Shown here one piece after another: positions 53,348-64,000 of a DNA stretch of 64,000 bases. Under the pieces are notes generated by a model that was given only the letters and a program-made list of their open reading frames with translations, did no database searches and was not told the DNA's origin. A program made the position numbers and the translations under genes. This stretch comes from Tautonia rosea (lineage in GTDB: Bacteria; Planctomycetota; Planctomycetia; Isosphaerales; Isosphaeraceae), in the NCBI RefSeq assembly GCF_012958305.1, contig NZ_JABBYO010000018.1, positions 1-64,000 of the forward strand, in the 5' to 3' direction. Position 1 is the stretch's first letter; each line of letters opens with the position of its first letter.

Positions 53348-55549
53348 TCAGTCGATCAAGAGGAATTCATTCGATGCGAGCAACGCCTGGGCATACACGG
53401 CCCAGCGTTCGGGGTCGTTGCAGGAGTCGGAGCCCAGGAAAGAGAGGGCCAGTTGTGTTTCGGCATCGCTCGGGGGCCGGGCGAAGAGGAGGCGATAGGC
53501 CAGGTCGATCCGGGCGTCCGGGTCGTCTCCGGCCTCGCTCGCCAGGCGGTCGGCGAGGCGATCGGCGTGGTGGGTGACGAACGGGCTGTTGAGGACGAAG
53601 AGCTTCTGGAGCGGGGTTGTGGTGCGGGCTCGGCCGTCGCTATGGGCGTTCGGGTCGGGGAAGTCGAACCGGGCGAGCATCGGGTGCAGCTCCAGTCGGC
53701 TGATCCTGCTGTAGAGGGTGCGGCGGCCGACGTCGGGATCGCTCGGGTCGATCGACGTGCCGCCGACGGTGCGGTCGAGCGAGCCGGAGGCGGCCAGGAC
53801 CGAGTCTCGCCAGCTTTCGACCACCAGGCGCTTGCGAGCGGCTCGGGCGTAGAGGGTGTTCTCAGGGTCAATCGTGCGGTGGGCGTTGGTGATGGCGCTC
53901 GACTGGCGATAGGTGCTGGAGGTGGCCAGCTCTCGGATAAGGGACTTGAGGGACCAGCCCCCCTCGGTGACGAAGCGGGCGGCCAGGTCGTCGAGCAGTT
54001 CGGGGTGGGTCGGCTGTTCGCCGAGGATGCCGAAGTTGCTGGGCGTGCCGACGATCGACTGGCCGAACAGTTGGCCCCAAACACGGTTGACGAAGACGCG
54101 GGAGGTCAGGGGGTTGCTCGGATCGACGATCGCCTCGGCCAGGTCGAGCCGACCGCTCGAGGATTCGTCTCCCAGGAGGATCGGTTCGCCGTCGGACAGG
54201 ACCGAGAGGAAGTGCCGGCGAGCGACCGGCCCTTTTTGCTCGACATTGCCGCGAATGAAGACGTTCAGGTCCTTCGGATCGGCATCCTTGATGATGTGCA
54301 TGGCGTTTTCGGGAGCCTTGGCCTCGCCGTCGTCGTCCAGCTCGCACTCGTCGGTCAGCGGCTGGTTGAACATGACGGTACTGGCGAAGACCCCGGCCAG
54401 GGCGTAGTAGTCTTCGGTCGAGATCGGATCATACTTGTGATCGTGGCAGCGGGCGCAGGCGACCGTCAGGCCGAGCAGGCCTCGGGAGACGACATCGACC
54501 CGGTCTTCCCACTCCTCGGCCATCACCTCGGGGGAATTACGGCGGTAGTACTTCGGGCCGAGGCCAATGAAGCCGAGCGCGGCCAATTCGTCGGAGTCGG
54601 CCGGTTCGATCAGGTCAGCGGCAAGCTGACGACGGATGAACGTGTCGTAGGGAATGTCGTCGTTGAGGGCCTTGATCAGCCAGTCGCGATAGAGGTAGGC
54701 GTTGGGATAGGTCAATGAGGTGTCATCGCCAACGATATGGGCCTGGTCTTCGGCGTAGCGGGCCAGGTCGAGCCAGACACGTGCCCAGCGCTCGCCGAAG
54801 TGGGGGGAGGCGAGCAGTCGATCGACGAAGGCTTCCACGGCGTTGGGAGAGGGGTCGGCGACGAAGGCCTCGACCTCAAGCGGATCGGGGGGCAGGCCGA
54901 GCAGGTCGATCGAGAGGCGACGGGCGAGGGTCCGGCGATCGGCCTCGGGGTTCGGCACCAGGCCGGAGTCGTCGAGGCGGGCGAGGATGAAGGCATCAAT
55001 CGGTGATCGGACCCAGGAGGGGTCGGACACCTCGGGCGGTTCGGAGCGCTTCGGAGGCTGATAGGTCCAGGAGGATCGGGCGGCATCCCAGTCGATCCCG
55101 GTGGTCGGGGGTTCGGGTGTTGAGCCGTCGTCGGAGCGGGGGTCGGGGGCACCCATCGTCACCCACTGTTCGAAGGCGGCGATGACCTCGGGCGGGAGCT
55201 TCCGGGAGGGCGGCATCTGCACATAAGAATCGTAGCGAATAGCCTCGATGAGCAGGCTCAGCTCGGGGTCTCCCGGCTCGACGGCGGGGCCGCCGTCCCC
55301 CCCCTGGAGCATGGCGGCGCGGGAGTCGAGCCGAAGGCCGCCCTTGGCCACATTTTCCTCGGCCGAGTGGCAACTATAGCACTGCTCGATGAGGACCGGG
55401 CGGATCTTCGCCTCGAAGAGGGCAAGCCCTTCGGCCTCGTCGGCCGAGGCTCGTGCGTGCGGAGCCATTCCCAGCACGATTGCAAGGGCCACGGCCGTGG
55501 TGAGACTTTGACCGCGGGAGCGATCAACCGGGTTCGGGACAAGGCTCAT
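53348..55549 (-). CDS. Cytochrome c-like/DUF1549/DUF1553 protein (PSCyt1-PSD1)
   Basis: A 733-residue exported protein. The signal peptide is about residues 1-35. A cytochrome-c-like domain follows with CYSCH at 57-61 (Planctomycete cytochrome C, PSCyt1). The DUF1549 domain is around SPIDAFILARLDDSGLVPNP and ARRLSIDLLGLPPDPLEVEA; the DUF1553 domain follows with ACARCHDHKYDPISTEDYYA in between and VFVNRVWGQLFGQSIVGTPS. It is the upstream gene of the pair with DUF1501. Start ATG 55549. Function of the family is not established; heme attachment is likely from the motif. Confidence 0.9.
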   Translation of the reverse strand: MSLVPNPVDRSRGQSLTTAVALAIVLGMAPHARASADEAEGLALFEAKIRPVLIEQCYSCHSAEENVAKGGLRLDSRAAMLQGGDGGPAVEPGDPELSLLIEAIRYDSYVQMPPSRKLPPEVIAAFEQWVTMGAPDPRSDDGSTPEPPTTGIDWDAARSSWTYQPPKRSEPPEVSDPSWVRSPIDAFILARLDDSGLVPNPEADRRTLARRLSIDLLGLPPDPLEVEAFVADPSPNAVEAFVDRLLASPHFGERWARVWLDLARYAEDQAHIVGDDTSLTYPNAYLYRDWLIKALNDDIPYDTFIRRQLAADLIEPADSDELAALGFIGLGPKYYRRNSPEVMAEEWEDRVDVVSRGLLGLTVACARCHDHKYDPISTEDYYALAGVFASTVMFNQPLTDECELDDDGEAKAPENAMHIIKDADPKDLNVFIRGNVEQKGPVARRHFLSVLSDGEPILLGDESSSGRLDLAEAIVDPSNPLTSRVFVNRVWGQLFGQSIVGTPSNFGILGEQPTHPELLDDLAARFVTEGGWSLKSLIRELATSSTYRQSSAITNAHRTIDPENTLYARAARKRLVVESWRDSVLAASGSLDRTVGGTSIDPSDPDVGRRTLYSRISRLELHPMLARFDFPDPNAHSDGRARTTTPLQKLFVLNSPFVTHHADRLADRLASEAGDDPDARIDLAYRLLFARPPSDAETQLALSFLGSDSCNDPERWAVYAQALLASNEFLLID

Positions 55550-55671
55550 CAGGGCAACCTCTCGTGGCTCAGGACGGTCAAAGCCCAGGGGCGGTTCCTT
55601 TTTTGCGCAGTACCTCAAGTTTATCGGATGTTCAACAGGGAGTCGAGAGAATCGAGGATCATTCCTTCGAA

Positions 55672-56901
55672 TCAAAGGCGCAAGTAAATCTTTTGCCGGT
55701 CGAGGAAGCGAACGAAGAGCATGGTGATGGCGAAGAAGATCAGGAGGCCGATCATGGTCCACCAGAGGGGGGAATCCTTGGGGACGAAGGCGTAGACCGT
55801 GCGTTCCACGACGCGGTGGATGATGTAGGCGGCCAGGGGGTTCATGCCGAGCAGGCGGAATAATTCGAGCGAAGCGCCGAAGCGGTCGCAGGCGATGACG
55901 AACAGGCCGTACAGGGCCAGGGCGAAGCCGGTGCTGAACCAGATGAAGGGGATGGTGACGATGCGCTTGTCCATCATCCAGTAGTTTTTGGCCAGCACTT
56001 CAGGCTCGATCAGCGGAGCGGTGGCGAGCAAGTCGGCCGGGGGGCGGTCGGAGAGGCGGTCGAGGGGAGGGATGACGGGAGAGACGGCGATGTCGATTGG
56101 ATCGCCGTTTTCCTGAGTGCGGCGGTCGTCGACGGTGTAAAGGGTGCTGAAACAGGAGAGGGCATAGGCCACGATCATGACCAGCGCACCCCAGGCCATC
56201 AGGCGAGCGGCGGCCGAACCCGAGGAGCGACCGGTGACAGTCATCGTGTCAAAGGCGAGGGTGCCGGCGAGCATGGGGACCGACCAGTGCAGCAGTCCGA
56301 ACAAACCGCCGTCCCAGGCGCGTCGACCGGTGGTGCCCCAGAGGCCGTCCATCCAGTTCGGCTGGCCCGAGACGAAGTCGTAATTGAAGGAGTACGACAT
56401 GAGGAAATGGGCGGCCGAGAATCCGATCATCGTGCCGAACCGAGTCCAGGCCGATCGGGCGACGACGGGCATGATGAGGAGCTGGCAGACGCCGATGATC
56501 GCCAGGACCTCCCAGGCGTCGGCCTTGACCAGCTCGGCCAGGGCGCGCAGGACTCCCGGGCCGGTCATCTCGTCCCACGATTTGAAGCTGAAGCCGACGC
56601 CATAAACGACCAGGGAGATGAGCACCAGACCGAGGCTCCGCCAGAGGACCCGGCGGTAGGCGAGCGAGGAGCCGACCTGATCGATGCGACGCAGCAGGCT
56701 GAGCCGATACGAGAAGCCGCAGGCGAACATGAAGCTGGGCATGATCGAATCGGCATAGCTGAAGTACGTATTATTGTGCTTCAAGACCGAGTGGATCACG
56801 GCGAACGCGCCGAGGAAATTGACGACGAACATACCGGCGACCGTGTAGCCGCGGAACTGGTCCATCGAGGCAATTCGGCCGGTCCCTGCCATCGAACTCA
56901 T
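55672..56901 (-). CDS. COG4299-like (HGSNAT/NagX-type) membrane acyltransferase
   Basis: A 409-residue multi-pass membrane protein. The opening ASMDQFRGYTVAGMFVVNFL with the catalytic-type R-G motif, then IMPSFMFACGFSYRLSLLRR, matches DUF5009/COG4299 proteins related to heparan-alpha-glucosaminide N-acetyltransferase. About ten helices can be drawn; a C-terminal GMNPLAAYIIHRVVERTVYA is also characteristic. It may acetylate or otherwise modify cell-surface sugars. The start at ATG 56901 is moderately supported; an ATG at 56919 or the frame start at 56931 is possible. Confidence 0.75.
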   Translation of the reverse strand: MSSMAGTGRIASMDQFRGYTVAGMFVVNFLGAFAVIHSVLKHNNTYFSYADSIMPSFMFACGFSYRLSLLRRIDQVGSSLAYRRVLWRSLGLVLISLVVYGVGFSFKSWDEMTGPGVLRALAELVKADAWEVLAIIGVCQLLIMPVVARSAWTRFGTMIGFSAAHFLMSYSFNYDFVSGQPNWMDGLWGTTGRRAWDGGLFGLLHWSVPMLAGTLAFDTMTVTGRSSGSAAARLMAWGALVMIVAYALSCFSTLYTVDDRRTQENGDPIDIAVSPVIPPLDRLSDRPPADLLATAPLIEPEVLAKNYWMMDKRIVTIPFIWFSTGFALALYGLFVIACDRFGASLELFRLLGMNPLAAYIIHRVVERTVYAFVPKDSPLWWTMIGLLIFFAITMLFVRFLDRQKIYLRL

Positions 56902-56999
56902 CGGCGATCGTCTCCGCATCGAGGCCCGCATGGGCAGGCCGGAAAGGTAAAGAAAGGGTGTTCGGGAGGTTGTTCAAGGTTGAAGGTGTGTGCTGACGT

Positions 57000-59891
<2,892 letters not shown>

Positions 59892-60023
59892 GGTCAAGGG
59901 TCTCGGTCGAAGTCCAGGGCGGAGGAGGGTGCCCATCGGGCGCAAGCCGATCGCCGGCGGCCCCGTTGACATCATCAAGGAGCCGCCGGCGATCTGGCAA
60001 GGGAATCAGGCGAGCGGGATCAA

Positions 60024-61130
60024 TCAGAACTGATCGGCGCTGATGATCTCGCCACCGTTGCGGGTGTGCAGGGCCTGCCAGACGCCGTACGGGGGAAGCG
60101 GTCCACCGACGCCGGTGTAGGGATTCTGGCGGCCGTTCCACTGGACCTGGAACGGATTCCAGGACTGGACCGAGTCCTTGATGAAGCGGACCGAGCCGTC
60201 AACCATGGCCGTGTTCACGCCGCCGGGGTGGAAGCTGTTGGCGGTGTGCTTCAGGTTTCGGCCGGTGCCGCACTGCTCGACGAAGTAGCAGGGGACGGCG
60301 TCGCCGGCCTGGACCGACTTGAAGAAGTTCGGCGGGAAGATGGCGGCATAGGTGGTGTCGCCGATCATGCCGGAGGACCACCAGTTCGGGCCGAACGGGG
60401 CGGTGCCGGCGGCGATCCGACCGTAGGACTTGTCGGAGGCCATGACGGTGTTGCTGGTGCCGTCTCGGATGTCCTGAATCCGGGTCACGCGGCCGTTGGC
60501 GCAGCCCGGGGCGTCGGGAGCGTTGGGGCGGCCGGCGTGGGCGAAGATGCCCTGGTTCTGGCCGATGAGGGCCTGGGGCACGTCGCAGCGAGCGGCGTGG
60601 TAGTAGAGCACGCCCGCGTTGCCGGCGTAGCTGCTGTAGGTCATCGGCATCGGGATGCCGTCCCAGCCGTTCCCGTTGGTGTCGGTGCTGCCGACGCCGC
60701 CGTTCTTCCGAAGGCCGATGACCTCGGAGTCGCTCGGGCACCAAAGGGTGTTGACCGAGTGGCCATTGAGCGTGTGGTTGGCAGCAATATAGATGAACAA
60801 GTCCTGGTTCAGGGCGTTGAAGACCGCACCCTGCTCGTAGAATTGCGACATGGCCACCCACTGGCCGAAGTTCTGGCGAACGAACCCCCCGGTCTCACGG
60901 CGCTGGTAGAAGTCTCCCATGGGGAAGCTTCCGTTGACGTCGTGATAGTTCTGCATTGCCAGGGCGATTTGCTTCAGGTTGTTGGTGCACTGGGCGCGAC
61001 GAGCGGCTTCACGGGCCGACTGCACCGCCGGCAGCAGCAGGGCGATCAGGACGCCGATGATGGCGATGACCACGAGCAATTCGATCAGGGTAAAGCCGCG
61101 GCGAGCCGCAGTCGAACGGAGTGATGGCAT
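60024..61130 (-). CDS. DUF1559 pseudopilin-like protein (second copy)
   Basis: A 368-residue DUF1559 protein. The prepilin-type start is [20 protein letters not shown], with cleavage expected before Phe13; the [20 protein letters not shown] motif follows, and the C-terminal FHPGGVNTAMVDGSVRF is the H-X9-DG signature. It ends NGGEIISADQF, almost identical to the copy at 11997-13091. Upstream on the same strand lies a small lipoprotein, the reverse of the order at 12-13.6 kb. Confidence 0.92.
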   Translation of the reverse strand: MPSLRSTAARRGFTLIELLVVIAIIGVLIALLLPAVQSAREAARRAQCTNNLKQIALAMQNYHDVNGSFPMGDFYQRRETGGFVRQNFGQWVAMSQFYEQGAVFNALNQDLFIYIAANHTLNGHSVNTLWCPSDSEVIGLRKNGGVGSTDTNGNGWDGIPMPMTYSSYAGNAGVLYYHAARCDVPQALIGQNQGIFAHAGRPNAPDAPGCANGRVTRIQDIRDGTSNTVMASDKSYGRIAAGTAPFGPNWWSSGMIGDTTYAAIFPPNFFKSVQAGDAVPCYFVEQCGTGRNLKHTANSFHPGGVNTAMVDGSVRFIKDSVQSWNPFQVQWNGRQNPYTGVGGPLPPYGVWQALHTRNGGEIISADQF

Positions 61131-61369
61131 GTTGGTCTGAGCTCCGAAAGAAACGAGGAACAATCGAACCCAAGAGCGGTCAAGGACACAGCCGAAACCG
61201 TTGGCCTCTGACCAGGGAATCCCGTGAGCGGAAGGATCAACGATCCGAAACGGATCGTCGGGGGGGGGCCTCCCTCGCGGAATTTTCTGGATCGGAACGA
61301 ACACGAACCGCACGCACGAGCGGAACGTGAGGAGTCACCATTGGGAGGAGACTCGATGAGGTTTCTCAA

Positions 61370-61561
61370 TTATCGGTCGCGAGGGTGAATGTCTTCTCCC
61401 GTGTCGGGGGGATCCTGCACGACGGGAGGAGGCGTCGCCGGTTTTTCAAACTCTTGGCCAAGCTGCATTTCGTCCTCCCCGCAACCGGGGAGAGCCACAG
61501 TGAATGCGAGGACGCTGACAGCCAGCGCTGCAAGAGCTTTTGCGTGAATTCGGGCAAACAT
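61370..61561 (-). CDS. Small lipoprotein
   Basis: A 63-residue protein with HAKALAALAVSVLAFTVALP followed by GC, giving a predicted lipidated Cys at about residue 27. The mature part is short, acidic and Pro-rich. It lies 239 bases upstream of the second DUF1559 gene on the same strand; in the other DUF1559 locus the lipoprotein is downstream. No family recognised. Confidence 0.5.
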   Translation of the reverse strand: MFARIHAKALAALAVSVLAFTVALPGCGEDEMQLGQEFEKPATPPPVVQDPPDTGEDIHPRDR

Positions 61562-61946
61562 AGATGCAATGGGCTCCGAAGTGAGAGTTCAGAGGCAAGC
61601 CCGAACCGCGATCGGAACGGGCGTGATTGCGTTTGGACAAACCGATCGGGTTCCTGGGCGACAAGCGAACCTGGAGCGACATCGGCCCGTGGGTCTCGGC
61701 TTGATTGGAACACGCCGAAGAGAATGAAACAGGACTTCGAGTGGTTAAACGGGGATGCTGGGTGTTTCCGGAGTTGAGCGTTCTCTTGGACGGGTTTGGC
61801 CCGAAGTTTTTCCGATCGTCAGGTGTTCGATCTCAGGTGGTGCTGTGAATCAGCAGTAAGTTGACGCCCAAATGAATTAATGGGTTGGCAATGCCGCGTC
61901 AAGTGAAATCGACGCGATCCTGGTTCGAATTTGTTGCCGGATTGCA
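61562..61946. other. Intergenic region
   Basis: About 385 bases between the small lipoprotein and the last VCBS gene, both on the minus strand; AT-rich between 61840 and 61950. No gene seen. Confidence 0.5.
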
Positions 61947-64000
61947 TCATGGAGGGGAGGTTTCGACGTTCATCGTCTGAAAGCCTTTGGGAAGCAGTGG
62001 TTGCGATCGCGGGTCCTCGGCTTCTCGAATCTCATAAATCTGATCGGCCGGCAACTCGGTCAGGGTTTGCTGGGCACCGGAAGGCCAATGGATGTCGAGT
62101 CGATCGATGGACGCAGCCGACCCGAGCCCGAACCAGAGTCGTGAATCGCTGGAGGAGAGGTAGCTGGTTCCGGTGGTCATCCAGCGGACCTGACGGAGGC
62201 CGTTGGCTTCGAGAAGAACGCGGGCACCAACAGGGGTTCGTCCCGACGCCTCGGAGCCGATCAGGCGAAGGCCGACACGGTGGCCGCCTTCGGTCTGATT
62301 GAGCAGGATGGCGGCGGGGGTGTCGCGGTGGACAACGACCAGATCGACGCGGCCGTCGTTATTCAGGTCGCCGGCGGCCAGCCCTCGGCCGACGACCCGA
62401 CGGTCAAGGTAAGGAAACTGTTCCGACGATGCCAACGCGAATCGACCAGGCTGAACACTGAGGAACAGTTGCGGAGGTTGGGCCATCGGCGCGTTGACCC
62501 AGGGCTGATCATCGACGTGGCCGTTGGCGAGGAACAGATCGAGCCGGCCATTGTTGGCCACGTCGAGGGGGACCGCGCCGAAGCCGGTGGTCGCCAAACT
62601 GGGCGCGGCCAGACCGGCTGACATGGTGACGTCGAGGAACTGCCCGCCGCCGAGGTTGCGATGCAGGGTGTTGGCCTCGTTGAGGAAGTTGGTGTGAAAG
62701 ATGTCGATCAGGCCGTCGCCGTCGAGGTCATCGGCCACGACTCCCATGCTGGCCGTGGCGTGGCCGGAGCCGTCGAAGGCCAGGCCCGAGGCCACGCCCA
62801 TTTCCTCGAATTGCAGGTTGCCGAGGTTACGGAAGAGATGGTCTGGAGCGGCGTCGTTGGCCACGTAGAGGTCGAGCCGATCGTCGCCGTCGAGGTCGGC
62901 GATGGCCAGGCCGAGGCCGGGCCCCCGGTGCGAGGCGATGCCGGCCGCTTCGGAGACGTCGGAGAAGGTGCCGTCGCCGTTGTTCCGAAACAGCAGGTCG
63001 GCATAGGGGGGGTAGAGGCCGGGAGAGCAATGCAGGAGTCGGCCGTTGGCATCTCGGCAAGAGTCGATCTTCGCCGGGTCGTGTTCGACGTAGGCGACGA
63101 CCATCAGGTCGAGGTCGCCGTCGCCGTCGAGGTCGGCGAATCCGGCGGCCGTGGTCCAGCGGTTGGAGAAGACTCCGGCGGCCTCGGTCACGTCGGAGAA
63201 GGTGCCGTCGCCGTTGTTCCGGTAGAGGAGGGTCCGATCGAGGCCGGTGAGGAAGAGGTCATCGAAGCCGTTGTTGTCGAAATCCGCGACGGTGGCTCCC
63301 ATCCCGTAGCCGATCCCGCCGACTCCGGCGGCCTCGGTCACGTCGGAGAAGGTGCCGTCGCCGTTGTTCCGGTAGAGGCGGTTGGGCCGCGGGGGGGTGT
63401 CGGGGTCGTAGGGTGCGACGCAACTGTTGACGAAGTAGATGTCGAGCCAGCCATCGCGGTCGAAGTCGATCAGGGCGACGCCGCCTCCCATCGTGTCGGC
63501 CAGGTAGATGTCGGGTTTCGGACCGTAGTCGTACTGGTAGGAGATGCCGCTGGAGGCCGCAATGTCCACAAACCGGGGACGAATGTCTTCGGACGAGGCG
63601 GGCAATTCGGCCGTCGAGGGGCGGTCGGTGGAGGCGGGAGGCGAGACCGAGGCAGAGCCCGAGGCCGCCAGGGCAATCGGCCGGGGCCGGGAGAGCGGAA
63701 TGGGCGGGGCGTCGGAAAGCTCGGCGAGCTGAGCGATCGAGGAGCGGGTGGAGGCGCGATCGGGTTCGCGGCGGAGGGCTTCGTCGTACCAGGCGCGGGC
63801 CTCGGCGATCAGACCAGCCTGCCGGCAGAGATCGCCGAGCTGCTCCATTTCCTCGGCGGAGTCGCGGAGGCCGTTGATCCGGCGACGGTCGAACTGACGG
63901 CGGAGGTCGGCCCAGCGGTCGCGGATCTCCTCGGCGCGCTGGGCCAGGTCGGCGGCCTCGGGATCCTCTCCCAGTCGCGCGAGGACCTGGGAGAGCCGGT
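61947..64000 (-). CDS. TPR-VCBS-ASPIC/UnbV protein, 5'-truncated by window edge
   Basis: The frame is open to the last base of the window; the first internal Met is at 63848. The visible part starts with a helical TPR-like segment (LARLGEDPEAADLAQRAEEI), then a Pro-rich linker, then VCBS/FG-GAP repeats with the motif RNNGDGTFSDVTEAAG repeated at least three times and FADLDGDGDLDLMVVAYVEH. The end is an ASPIC/UnbV domain (VGLRLIGSEASGRTPVGARV, SIDRLDIHWPSGAQQTLTEL). Two VCBS repeats are identical at nucleotide level (63171-63228 and 63321-63378). Confidence 0.82.
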   Translation of the reverse strand, partial: RLSQVLARLGEDPEAADLAQRAEEIRDRWADLRRQFDRRRINGLRDSAEEMEQLGDLCRQAGLIAEARAWYDEALRREPDRASTRSSIAQLAELSDAPPIPLSRPRPIALAASGSASVSPPASTDRPSTAELPASSEDIRPRFVDIAASSGISYQYDYGPKPDIYLADTMGGGVALIDFDRDGWLDIYFVNSCVAPYDPDTPPRPNRLYRNNGDGTFSDVTEAAGVGGIGYGMGATVADFDNNGFDDLFLTGLDRTLLYRNNGDGTFSDVTEAAGVFSNRWTTAAGFADLDGDGDLDLMVVAYVEHDPAKIDSCRDANGRLLHCSPGLYPPYADLLFRNNGDGTFSDVSEAAGIASHRGPGLGLAIADLDGDDRLDLYVANDAAPDHLFRNLGNLQFEEMGVASGLAFDGSGHATASMGVVADDLDGDGLIDIFHTNFLNEANTLHRNLGGGQFLDVTMSAGLAAPSLATTGFGAVPLDVANNGRLDLFLANGHVDDQPWVNAPMAQPPQLFLSVQPGRFALASSEQFPYLDRRVVGRGLAAGDLNNDGRVDLVVVHRDTPAAILLNQTEGGHRVGLRLIGSEASGRTPVGARVLLEANGLRQVRWMTTGTSYLSSSDSRLWFGLGSAASIDRLDIHWPSGAQQTLTELPADQIYEIREAEDPRSQPLLPKGFQTMNVETSPP
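63171..63228 (-). repeat. Intragenic 58-nt repeat, copy 1
   Basis: Identical to 63321-63378, encoding RNNGDGTFSDVTEAAGV. Confidence 0.8.
63321..63378 (-). repeat. Intragenic 58-nt repeat, copy 2
   Basis: Identical to 63171-63228, at a spacing of 150 bases (50 codons), so in phase. Confidence 0.8.

Overview
The window looks like chromosome of a high-GC planctomycete, most probably family Isosphaeraceae (Tautonia-like). Evidence is the mix of lineage-typical families: two DUF1559 pseudopilin-like proteins, two DUF1501 Tat-exported proteins and one cytochrome/DUF1549-DUF1553 protein, VCBS/ASPIC-UnbV repeat proteins, an ECF sigma factor beside a Ser/Thr kinase with WD40 repeats, a PEP-CTERM protein, a sulfatase and alanine/proline-rich tails on ribosomal proteins. 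The genus is inference only. No rRNA, tRNA or CRISPR array was seen.

Layout. 1-3 kb: the end of an unknown gene, then a translationally coupled HAD phosphatase / glycerol-1-phosphate dehydrogenase pair. 3-9.2 kb: a secreted WD40 protein converging on an ECF sigma - Ser/Thr kinase (WD40) pair. 9.6-14.7 kb: PEP-CTERM protein, a 1.5 kb low-coding gap, DUF1559 protein, small lipoprotein and LamG protein. 14.8-18.6 kb: housekeeping block ffh, rpsP, trmD, rplS, with rimM absent from its usual place. 19-31.3 kb: PDZ protein, alpha/beta hydrolase, DUF485 + sodium/solute symporter, lipoprotein, ankyrin/beta-helix protein, GspE/PilB-type ATPase and purB.

31.3-39.5 kb is an accessory island with lower GC and many repeats. 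It holds three 85-nt degenerate direct repeats, an Mrr-like nuclease whose stop codon is supplied by an inserted 126-nt MITE, an unknown low-GC gene, a PilZ-J-domain fusion, an orphan toxin-tip/immunity-like pair, an OprP-like porin and a SnoaL-like gene. Two of the small genes share a ~66-nt upstream block, and two are followed by copies of a ~130-nt repeat, so parts of the island look cassette-like.

39.5-64 kb returns to ordinary planctomycete content: DUF2784, isochorismatase-fold hydrolase, fasciclin protein, sulfatase, a small toxin-antitoxin-like pair, DUF1501 proteins, Bcp peroxiredoxin, ceramidase-like protein, zinc-ribbon membrane protein, CPA-type antiporter with TrkA-N-like tail, the DUF1549/1553-DUF1501 operon, a COG4299-like membrane acyltransferase, TPR-VCBS proteins (the last cut by the window edge) and a second DUF1559 protein.
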